Origin: CAYPPG01 sp964412555
GTDB taxonomy: Bacteria; Hinthialibacterota; Hinthialibacteria; Hinthialibacterales; Hinthialibacteraceae
Assembly (NCBI GenBank): GCA_964412555.1
Contig: CAYPPG010000029.1
Coordinates: 27,094-91,093, forward strand
Length of the DNA stretch: 64,000 bases
Direction: 5' to 3'
Position 1 is the first letter of the stretch. The number at the start of each line of letters is the position of its first letter. The notes beneath the pieces were generated by a model. It saw only the letters and a list, made by a program, of their open reading frames with translations, did no database searches and was not told the DNA's origin. Of this stretch, positions 36,094-42,781 are shown in pieces. A program made the position numbers and the translations under genes.

Positions 36094-36154
36094 ATTCATT
36101 GTTTCTGTTTTTACGCTACATTTCTTGATCATACGTTTCATAGCATAACAATCG

Positions 36155-36724
36155 ATGGATCATATCCCTGCCCATACAGAAAATCCTAATCCCATTACAA
36201 AGAAGGATGTTGTGTGGATTTTTACCATTTCCATTGCTGTTTTTGTCGTTGACGTGATTACAAAAATATGGGCGGCGCATTCACTCCAGGGAAATCCACC
36301 GATCCATATCGTTCCCGGATTTCTTCGGTTGCTCTATGGGGAAAATACCGGGATCGCCTTTGGATTATTGCAGGATTATGGGGGGATTCTTCATATCCTC
36401 GCTCCGATTGCGTTTGTCGTTTTGTTGATCATTGTTTACAAGCAAATCTCCGAATTGGATATGGATTGGTGGTATGTCTTGATGTTCGGATTGTTAATCG
36501 GCGGAGCGCTGGGGAATATACTCAACCGTCTTTACAGCGGATATGTTGTCGATTTTATCGATGTGTATTATCAGGATTTTCAATGGCCGACGTTTAACGT
36601 GGCCGATTCGGCTTTAACGGTCGGCGAAGTGATTCTTGTATTCAAACTTGTGTTTTGGAAGAAGCCCGCTGAGGAATCTTCAGCCGAGAATCCGTCATCC
36701 ATTAGTGAGACAAATTCTCAATAA
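36155..36724 (+). CDS. lspA: lipoprotein signal peptidase (signal peptidase II)
   Basis: Aspartyl protease of the inner membrane that removes the signal peptide from diacylglyceryl-prolipoproteins. Of its 189 residues, four hydrophobic segments are evident. Catalytic aspartates lie in GYVVDFIDVYY and FNVADSALTVG, with the conserved GNILNRL and NTGIAFGLL blocks in place. The N-terminus is about 15 residues longer than in many homologues. No clear Shine-Dalgarno is present. It lies directly before lgt, which acts one step earlier in lipoprotein maturation. Confidence 0.95.
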   Translation: MDHIPAHTENPNPITKKDVVWIFTISIAVFVVDVITKIWAAHSLQGNPPIHIVPGFLRLLYGENTGIAFGLLQDYGGILHILAPIAFVVLLIIVYKQISELDMDWWYVLMFGLLIGGALGNILNRLYSGYVVDFIDVYYQDFQWPTFNVADSALTVGEVILVFKLVFWKKPAEESSAENPSSISETNSQ

Positions 36725-36739
36725 AAAGGGAGACCGTCT

Positions 36740-37579
36740 ATGCATTCTCATTTTGTAACGCTTTTTGGTGTTGAAATCACGATGTACGGCTTGATGATCG
36801 CCGTTGCCTTTGCTGTTTTGTGGTTCAATATCGTACGGCGTGGACGGCTGATCGGTTATCCGGAAGATTTTCTACAAAATTTACTGACGCTTATCGTTGT
36901 CGGAGCCATGATCGGTTCTCGTACTTTGCTCGTCGTTGCCAATTTTGATTATTATGCGCAATATCCATCGGAGATAATTTTTTCGCGTGAAGCGGGAGTC
37001 TTTTTGGGAGGATTTCTTTTTGCCTCTGTGATTGCTTTATACTACACCCGAAAACACAAAAGAAGTATGGTCGGAGTCATGGATTTGTTCGCGACCTATT
37101 TACCGTTGTCTCATGCAATCGGAAGGATCGGGTGTTTTCTCTTCGGTTGTTGTTACGGTTCGGTTTGTCACTTGCCGTGTGCGGTTCGTTTCCCTAAAGA
37201 TTCCCCTGCGTACATCGATCATTACAATCATGGATTATTGACCCCCGGTGCGGATTCTTCTCTGCCGGTTCATCCGACGCAGCTATATGAAAGTACGATG
37301 AATCTTGGTATTTTTTTGTTTTTGCTGACGGTGCGAAAGGGACAGCGATTCCGTGGGCAAATCGCTATGAATTATTTAATCTTGTATGGAGCCGGTAGAT
37401 TTTTGATTGAGTTTGTACGGGGAGATGAATCGCGGGGGACATGGGGATGGTTTTCGACTTCGCAATGGATGTGTATCCTGATGATCGGTGGAGGAATATT
37501 CGGCTATTTGAAACTACGTCAGCGGGCGATACCACCGGAAACTCCGGTGCAAACCACACCGCCCGAAATCAACGCATGA
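36740..37579 (+). CDS. lgt: prolipoprotein diacylglyceryl transferase
   Basis: Membrane enzyme that transfers diacylglycerol from phosphatidylglycerol to the lipobox cysteine of prolipoproteins. A 279-residue protein with about seven membrane segments. The signature is HAIGRIGCFLFGCCYG, the cysteine-containing variant seen outside Proteobacteria, with the essential His and Arg retained. RFLIEFVRGDE and HPTQLYES are the other conserved blocks. GGGAG precedes the start. With lspA it supplies the two first steps of lipoprotein maturation, consistent with possible lipoproteins elsewhere in the window. Confidence 0.94.
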   Translation: MHSHFVTLFGVEITMYGLMIAVAFAVLWFNIVRRGRLIGYPEDFLQNLLTLIVVGAMIGSRTLLVVANFDYYAQYPSEIIFSREAGVFLGGFLFASVIALYYTRKHKRSMVGVMDLFATYLPLSHAIGRIGCFLFGCCYGSVCHLPCAVRFPKDSPAYIDHYNHGLLTPGADSSLPVHPTQLYESTMNLGIFLFLLTVRKGQRFRGQIAMNYLILYGAGRFLIEFVRGDESRGTWGWFSTSQWMCILMIGGGIFGYLKLRQRAIPPETPVQTTPPEINA

Positions 37580-37585
37580 AGGATC

Positions 37586-39202
37586 ATGTCAAAAAACGTT
37601 TTACGTATTGTTCTGGTTTGGTTATTCATTTTCGCAGCCTATTGTGGATTACGGTATCATACTTTTCTGGCGTCTCTATCTCACGATGAAGGGCTTTTTT
37701 TATATGGAGGACAAGCCTGGGCGGCTGGACAGTTGCCATATCGTGATTTTTGGGATCATAAACCGCCGGGGATTTTTTTCTTTCATTCCATTCCATTGCG
37801 TGCTTTTTCTTTCTCGTTGAATGCGGTGAAAGTGCATGAAATATTTTGGTTATCTCTTTCGGCCGCAATTTTGTTTCGTTTTTGTGATCGGCGTTTTCGG
37901 CTCGAAACGTCCATTTTGACAACCTTATCTTATCTCTTTTTCACCAGCATGCCTTTTACGATCCGGTCGGGTGGGTTGACGGAAGAGAGCGCTTTGTTTT
38001 TTGTCGTTCTTTGTTTTTGGATGATGCTGCGCAGCCACGGCCGATTGCGCTGGAACTGTTTTTTCGCGGGTCTCGCCTTGGGGACGGCGGTTGAATTCCG
38101 GCAGACATATGTTTTCACATTCGTTTTTCTGATCGGTGCTCTGCTGCATAATGCGCATCAACGGGGGAAGAAATTCCGTGATGTGTTCCGCCCGTTTCTC
38201 ATGATGTGTTTGGGTTTGATCCTACCTGAATTGGTAATTTCCTTTAATTTTTTCGTTCGCGGCGCGTGGTATGAATATTTCGAGGGTAGTTACTTATTCA
38301 ATTTTTATTATATCGGTCCAGGCCGTACCTTTTTGCCATGGGCGGAAGTGTTGCAGAAACAGTGGGAATTTATCGGGAAGACCGGTCCTTATTTGTTCGC
38401 GCCGCTCTTTGCCTTGGCGACTTGCTGGTGGATTCCCAAAACAACGCGTTGGATGCTGCTGCCGTTGATTTTGGCCTATATCGGAGATTTGATCGCGATT
38501 TCGTTGAGCGGGGAATATTATGAACATTATTATGTGCAGGCTTCGGTTTCGATGTGCTTGCTGTTGGCGTTGTTTTGGGAAGGATTGTTTACTCGATTGA
38601 AAGACATTTGGTATACGGGTATTATTCGTTTTCCCTCCATTGCTTCGATTGTCTACTTCGTCCTGTTGATGGTTGTTGTTGTGTATTTCTTTGTGGGCGG
38701 TGTTCATACCTATTTACAAGACTATCGTACGATCAAGGGAAAGTACCGGAATACAGAAGGAGAGTATGCTTTTCAGCATGGGATTGGTAATGCTGTGCAG
38801 CAACTGACGAGTCCGGACGAAACGATCTTGATGGTGGGACGGGATCCGAATTCCGTTTACTTTTTCTCGGAGCGGTATGCCGGAGCGCGGTATTATCATT
38901 TTTCACCTTTATGGAAAGACAAACTCTCAGGAGCGGTGAAAGAATGGCATCAACAGGCTTTTATGAACGATATCGAGGAAAACAAGCCGGTTATTCTAGT
39001 CGTCGATCTCCGGCGGCAGCGGTTGGTTCGAAAATTCTTGCCGGAATTTCAAGAGTATATGGATGAACATTATGTGTTGTTGGAAGAGATCGTGGAACAG
39101 GAACCGTGGAATCAGTGGTTCTGGTATGATACGTGGAATTCGTTTCTAATTCGGAAGGATCGAACCGACAATGTGAAACAGAAATACGATGCGTTGTTTT
39201 AA
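37586..39202 (+). CDS. GT39/ArnT-like membrane glycosyltransferase
   Basis: A 538-residue polytopic membrane protein with about ten hydrophobic segments. The first extracytoplasmic loop carries SHDEGLFLYGGQAWAAGQLPYRDFWDHKPPG, in which the Asp-Glu pair is the expected catalytic site of GT-C glycosyltransferases of the dolichyl-phosphate-mannose/ArnT type; DHKPPG is the usual companion. The C-terminal soluble domain (about 390-538) has no recognised fold. It would transfer a sugar from a polyprenyl-phosphate carrier to an exported acceptor. It follows lgt by six bases, so it is probably co-transcribed. The acceptor is unknown. Confidence 0.82.
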   Translation: MSKNVLRIVLVWLFIFAAYCGLRYHTFLASLSHDEGLFLYGGQAWAAGQLPYRDFWDHKPPGIFFFHSIPLRAFSFSLNAVKVHEIFWLSLSAAILFRFCDRRFRLETSILTTLSYLFFTSMPFTIRSGGLTEESALFFVVLCFWMMLRSHGRLRWNCFFAGLALGTAVEFRQTYVFTFVFLIGALLHNAHQRGKKFRDVFRPFLMMCLGLILPELVISFNFFVRGAWYEYFEGSYLFNFYYIGPGRTFLPWAEVLQKQWEFIGKTGPYLFAPLFALATCWWIPKTTRWMLLPLILAYIGDLIAISLSGEYYEHYYVQASVSMCLLLALFWEGLFTRLKDIWYTGIIRFPSIASIVYFVLLMVVVVYFFVGGVHTYLQDYRTIKGKYRNTEGEYAFQHGIGNAVQQLTSPDETILMVGRDPNSVYFFSERYAGARYYHFSPLWKDKLSGAVKEWHQQAFMNDIEENKPVILVVDLRRQRLVRKFLPEFQEYMDEHYVLLEEIVEQEPWNQWFWYDTWNSFLIRKDRTDNVKQKYDALF

Positions 39203-39263
39203 GGAACTCTATTTTCTTTTGGAGCTATCCTATATTTCCTATTACTTATAATAAAAAGTTTAT

Positions 39264-39292
39264 GGTGGGCTACGCTTCGCTTTGAGCCTACC
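39264..39292. repeat. GGTGGGCT...AGCCTACC hairpin element
   Basis: GGTGGGCT (39264-39271) pairs with AGCCTACC (39285-39292) with one wobble, loop ACGCTTCGCTTTG. This type of short palindrome is dispersed in many bacterial genomes. The stop codon of the minus-strand gene (39293-39295) abuts it and the last two residues of that gene fall in its flank. Confidence 0.55.
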
Positions 39293-39496
39293 CTACGCGG
39301 TTCTTTCAGTCTTGTGCTGCCATGATTGAATTCGTTGTTTCATTTCATCATGGGAGATGATATGTCCGTTTACGGAATCAGCCAAACCACGCTCGATCAT
39401 GTGTTCAAAGGCCAATTCTCTCAGGATTTCATCATAACTTGCATTGTCTGGTTGGGAATGAATAATTTTTATCATTCGTTCTTTTGCACTTGTCAT
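39293..39496 (-). CDS. small antitoxin-like protein
   Basis: A 67-residue protein of the small helical antitoxin type found before RelE/ParE-like toxins: KERMIKIIHSQPDNASYDEILRELAFEHMIERGLADS is the typical block, followed by a short linker and ISHDEMKQRIQSW. Normally a RelE/ParE-type toxin would follow on the same strand; here the next feature is a palindromic repeat and the end of a glycosyltransferase gene, so the toxin is absent. It is divergent from an XRE regulator across a 100-base region with repeated TCAAGTAAAA. Confidence 0.6.
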   Translation of the reverse strand: MTSAKERMIKIIHSQPDNASYDEILRELAFEHMIERGLADSVNGHIISHDEMKQRIQSWQHKTERTA

Positions 39497-39528
39497 GAGA
39501 AATGAGCTTTATATTATTTGGATTTCTA

Positions 39529-39577
39529 TCAAGTAAAATGATAGAATAGTGTATCATTCTTTTTTACTCAAGTAAAA
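39529..39577. promoter_or_regulatory. repeated TCAAGTAAAA operator-like site between divergent genes
   Basis: TCAAGTAAAA occurs at 39529-39538 and again at 39568-39577, with an inverted partner TTTTACT (39562-39568) and an internal TGATA/TATCA pair between them. The arrangement lies in the gap between the divergent antitoxin-like and XRE genes and is a plausible binding site for either product. Confidence 0.4.
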
Positions 39578-39598
39578 CGTTACGTATTGAGGTGACGT

Positions 39599-39958
39599 AT
39601 GTCGGTTCCCACGAAAATGCCCCGTACTGATCATTTTGTAAAAGTGATTTTGTATGGTCCCAAAGGCCAAAAAGATGAGTGTATTGCAGCGGCTAAGCAA
39701 TTTGGCTTCTGCGAGTATCCTGAAACCGTACCTGCGTTGGAGGCTTTGAGCCAATACGTGAATCAAGAAGAAATTCCCAACATTGCCCTGCGTGTCCATC
39801 GGGAAAACGCAAATTTGACTCAGAAAGAATTGGCGGAAAAAGTCGGGATTCGGCAACATCATATTTCAGAAATTGAAAATAAAAAACGGACTATTGGGAA
39901 AGAACTGGCTCAGAAAATTGCCAAAGTGCTAAAAACAGATTATCGATCTTATCTATGA
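39599..39958 (+). CDS. XRE-family helix-turn-helix regulator
   Basis: A 119-residue protein with an N-terminal mixed alpha/beta part (about 1-60, HFVKVILYGPKGQKDECIAAAKQFG) and a C-terminal helix-turn-helix domain (IALRVHRENANLTQKELAEKVGIRQHHISEIENKKRTIGKELAQKIAKVLKTD in outline). The DNA-recognition helix is IRQHHISEIENKKR. GAGGTGA gives a clear start. Such regulators often control a nearby small gene pair and could repress the divergent antitoxin-like gene at 39293. The N-terminal part may bind a ligand or toxin. Confidence 0.85.
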   Translation: MSVPTKMPRTDHFVKVILYGPKGQKDECIAAAKQFGFCEYPETVPALEALSQYVNQEEIPNIALRVHRENANLTQKELAEKVGIRQHHISEIENKKRTIGKELAQKIAKVLKTDYRSYL

Positions 39959-39979
39959 TTTATAGAGGTTTAATCATTC

Positions 39980-41632
39980 TTATCTTTTTTTGAAATAAAA
40001 TAGCATGGCGCGGCCTTTCGGGGTGTTGAATGTAAACTTCCCTTCTGCATTTTGAATCAAGATCTTCTCTTTTTTGTTGATCACATCATAGCGTGTGACG
40101 GTCCAGGTTCCGGCAGGGAGTTGGGCGGTGATGTTGTCGTGTTTTTTGTTGGTACCCAGCACGTATTCGTGATTGGGCCAGGCCATGGCGCGGAAGCTGC
40201 CGTAGAGGTTGGTGAAGATGCTGTGATCGGGGGCCATTTTCCAGAAAGTGATGTTTTCGTCGATGACTTCGCGGAGCCATTTTAAATTGTCGGCGGAGGA
40301 GTGTTCTTCGGGATTGAATTTGCCGCGGAAATATTGGCCTTCCTTGTTGCCGGGTTTTTCGCCGGTGGAGCCATAGCCGCCGCCCAGGAAGATTCCGAGA
40401 TGGGATTCGATGGTGTCTTGCTCCGTGTGTTTGTCGCCTTTGCCTTCATAACTCAATTCGTCGTTGATGGTCGGTTTGTTGCGCGGTCCTTTGCCGATGG
40501 GGTTTTCCCTGGTCTGTTGAAGCACATCGGCAGCGGGGGCGAGTGTGCGGATTTTTTTCTGGATGATCTGGTGATCGTACCACGGCGGCAGCCGATCGTA
40601 TTCCTGCGCCCAGAGTTTGCGGGGAGTGGCATGGACGCTGAGGGGGGGATCATAGGGTAAAAATTGTTTGATGATCTGGCCGAAGTGGGCGATTTCTTTT
40701 TCAGTAAATGTGGGAGTGCGGATATCGTATTCGTTGCAGAGACAAATCCAGACATTCGGATAACAACCGTAACGGGCGGCAATGTATCGCAGGAACGGTG
40801 CCGGATCGCCGTTGTTGAATTTGGCGCGTAAGGTGGAGCGGGATTCTTCCTGATCGGGACCGGCGAGGATAAGGTCGGCGATCAAGTCTTCTTCATAGGC
40901 CGTTTGGACGGCGAGATCGACCCGGTTGTGGAACCATTTGGGATTGGGCCGGTGGCTATAGTCGCCCCAATCGGTTTGATCGCCTTCGTCATCGAGAAAC
41001 GGTTTTACATCGGGATTGGGGTAATAATCGCCGTTCAAGCCGAAGCGCAGTTTCTTGAAATAGTGCGCATTGCCGCGGATGTCTTCGGCGATGTCGTTGC
41101 CGCTGGTAACGCCGCCTTTTTCATAGCCGGAGAGGAAACTGTAGTGCGTATTGCCATAGATGTATTGATGCGAGCCGTCCGATCGTTGATACCAGCGTTT
41201 GCCGGGGCTTTCAGAATCTGGAATCCAGAAACCGGGGTGATCGGAGGGATTGGCTTGAATGGTATCGCCTTCGTGCTGGTTCATCAGTTCGATGGCATTG
41301 GAGAAGACTTTGACGATGTTCCAGCGCCCTGTTTTTGTCGGACAAAAGCGGATTTTGAACACGTTTCCGGACATGCCGCCTTTGCCGTCGCCATCCCAGA
41401 AACCGTGAATTTTATAGGTTGGCGAACCGCTTTCATGCTGTATTTCGCTCCAGAAAATGATATTCTTCGCCGGGGTGTCCTTCGGAGTGAGGGACGGGCC
41501 GGTGAAGGACAATTCTATGACGGAATAGACTCCTCCCTCTCCTATGCGTTCGGCTTGTGCATTGAAAACAAAGAGAGCCAATAATGACGAGAGACAAATT
41601 TGAATTGAAATGTTTCGCTTGACTGTCAACAT
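39980..41632 (-). CDS. exported DUF5060-type glycoside hydrolase-like protein
   Basis: A 550-residue exported protein with a signal peptide (LSSLLALFVFNAQA), a beta-sandwich DUF5060 domain (about 35-125; KIHGFWDGDGKGGMSGNVFKIRF), and a TIM-barrel-like domain whose blocks include YGNTHYSFLSGY, WICLCNEYDI (a likely acid/base Glu) and PTINDELSYEGKGD (a likely nucleophile Glu). A short C-terminal beta-domain with GTWTVTRYDVINKKE follows. These proteins act on plant or algal polysaccharides; the exact linkage is unknown. AAGGAG lies before the start. Directly upstream on the same strand is a truncated Gfo/Idh/MocA gene fragment. Confidence 0.8.
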   Translation of the reverse strand: MLTVKRNISIQICLSSLLALFVFNAQAERIGEGGVYSVIELSFTGPSLTPKDTPAKNIIFWSEIQHESGSPTYKIHGFWDGDGKGGMSGNVFKIRFCPTKTGRWNIVKVFSNAIELMNQHEGDTIQANPSDHPGFWIPDSESPGKRWYQRSDGSHQYIYGNTHYSFLSGYEKGGVTSGNDIAEDIRGNAHYFKKLRFGLNGDYYPNPDVKPFLDDEGDQTDWGDYSHRPNPKWFHNRVDLAVQTAYEEDLIADLILAGPDQEESRSTLRAKFNNGDPAPFLRYIAARYGCYPNVWICLCNEYDIRTPTFTEKEIAHFGQIIKQFLPYDPPLSVHATPRKLWAQEYDRLPPWYDHQIIQKKIRTLAPAADVLQQTRENPIGKGPRNKPTINDELSYEGKGDKHTEQDTIESHLGIFLGGGYGSTGEKPGNKEGQYFRGKFNPEEHSSADNLKWLREVIDENITFWKMAPDHSIFTNLYGSFRAMAWPNHEYVLGTNKKHDNITAQLPAGTWTVTRYDVINKKEKILIQNAEGKFTFNTPKGRAMLFYFKKR

Positions 41633-41665
41633 GTGAAAACTCCTTCTTAAGTATTATTATCTTTG

Positions 41666-41788
41666 CTAAAGATGATTATTGTCGAATTCGGTAATGTCGA
41701 CTTCAGGAATGCGTTTCCATCCTTTCAGGTGGAATTCGGAAATCATACCACAGCCGATGATTGCTCCGCGAAGTTGTTTCATCATCAT
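41666..41788 (-). pseudogene. N-terminal remnant of a Gfo/Idh/MocA oxidoreductase
   Basis: A 40-codon frame with three ATGs at the start: KQLRGAIIGCGMISEFHL then KGWKRIPEVDITEF, ending at TAG (41666-41668). The GAIIGCGMIS stretch is the nucleotide-binding start of Gfo/Idh/MocA dehydrogenases, in which the next residues would be GWKRIPEVDI as here. After about 33 residues the homology stops, so most of the gene has been deleted. It is upstream of, and on the same strand as, the glycan hydrolase gene, whose own Shine-Dalgarno follows 20 bases later. A ribosome site (GGGAT) still precedes the fragment. Confidence 0.65.
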
Positions 41789-41948
41789 TTATCCCTTTTG
41801 TATATAGCTGGCAGTTTAATTCGATTGCAAGCCATTTTTACGCAGTAGTAAAAATACGCTCAAAATTGCGACGATGAAAAAGAAGATGAACATATTTTAA
41901 CCTATAATTCACGATTGAATGTTATAGTCTATTTGAAACTGCTTAGAA

Positions 41949-42021
41949 GGGATAGCAAGGGGAGGGTATGTCTACCCTTGCCTTGATCAAGGGCAGGCCT
42001 GACGTCTTGCCCTTGTTACCC
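41949..42021. repeat. second copy of the GGGTAGCAAGGG dispersed element, inverted orientation
   Basis: The reverse complement of this 73-base stretch follows the element at 23337-23539 with the same order of blocks: outer GGGTARCAAGGG arms, the CAAGGGCA/TGCCCTTG hairpin with ACGTCAGG in the loop, then GGCAAGGGTAGAC. It contains no Ns, so it shows what the intact element looks like. A degenerate partial copy may lie at 52169-52194. It sits upstream of the pseudopilin gene. Confidence 0.7.
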
Positions 42022-42085
42022 ACTAGTCTATTTGAGAAGGTATTGTAAGAAGCCGTTTTGTATAGAAAGTAAAGAGGAAGAAAAC

Positions 42086-42670
42086 ATGAAGGCAGCACAG
42101 GGATTTACATTAATCGAATTGTTGATCGTAGTGGCGATAATTGGAATTTTGGCGGCTATAGCGGTTCCGAATTTCATGAATGCTCAAATCCGATCGAAAG
42201 TCGCTCGGAATCAATCGGATATGCAAGCCCTCGGCACGGCTCTGGAGCAGTATCGGCTTGAGTGGAATTTCTATCCGCCGGTCACGAATTGCGAGGGACC
42301 AGCCGATCGGCATGGAGAGCGTTGGGCATTGCGTGTTTTGACAACCCCGGTTTCTTATATTGCGACTTTGCCCAATGATCCCTTCAATCCAGGTGATCCG
42401 GATCATTCCGCCGGTGGCCGTCATGATTTTGGTCTGTATTGGTATATGGATCGCCATTCAAGAGGCACCTTTGGAAGTTGTACACCGCAGCAAGCATCCC
42501 GTTTTTTTCTGAACGATTCTCAACTTTGGTCACTGAAAGGTTGCGGTCCCGATAAAAAAGAAGATGTGAATCCGATGATTTCAAACAGTGCGATGAGCTT
42601 TGTGTATCTCATGTATGACATGACAAATGGATTGATCAGTGACGGAGATATATATCGGTTCGGACCATAG
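42086..42670 (+). CDS. type II secretion/type IV pseudopilin-like protein
   Basis: A 194-residue protein with the prepilin signature. MKAAQGFTLIELLIVVAI (cleavage after Gly, then Phe and Glu5) is followed by a long hydrophobic helix IGILAAIAVPNFMNAQ and a polar globular part with Cys pairs and an EQYRLEWNFYPPVTNCEGP block. Family is the PulG/DUF1559-like group common in PVC bacteria. The ATG at 42086 is chosen because the prepilin leader starts there and GAGGAAG precedes it; an earlier ATG would add a positive stretch unlike prepilins. No prepilin peptidase or secretion operon is nearby, so this is a stand-alone minor pseudopilin. Confidence 0.88.
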   Translation: MKAAQGFTLIELLIVVAIIGILAAIAVPNFMNAQIRSKVARNQSDMQALGTALEQYRLEWNFYPPVTNCEGPADRHGERWALRVLTTPVSYIATLPNDPFNPGDPDHSAGGRHDFGLYWYMDRHSRGTFGSCTPQQASRFFLNDSQLWSLKGCGPDKKEDVNPMISNSAMSFVYLMYDMTNGLISDGDIYRFGP

Positions 42671-42715
42671 TTACGCATTTTTCACTGATTTCTCGATTCT
42701 CCATTCACTTTTGAG

Positions 42716-42745
42716 TTGACATTTGCAAGATTGTATACCTATTGT
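42716..42745 (+). promoter_or_regulatory. promoter of the CotH gene
   Basis: A perfect -35 TTGACA (42716-42721) is 18 bases from TATTGT (42740-42745). The start codon lies 37-43 bases downstream. Confidence 0.5.
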
Positions 42746-42781
42746 AATGAATAAAACTCTAACAATGAAAGTAGAATGTAT

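Noticed and set aside
40904..41584. 226-codon frame opposite the DUF5060 hydrolase
   Set aside because: Ala/Phe/Ile-rich antisense shadow without ribosome site; the hydrolase frame has a signal peptide and catalytic motifs.
41663..41848. 61-codon + strand frame upstream of the pseudopilin
   Set aside because: The minus strand of this stretch carries the recognisable oxidoreductase stub, so the + frame is a shadow.
41816..41894. Possible tiny membrane peptide on the minus strand
   Set aside because: Careful codon reading with the six-A run gives a charged, early-terminating frame instead of a hydrophobic helix.
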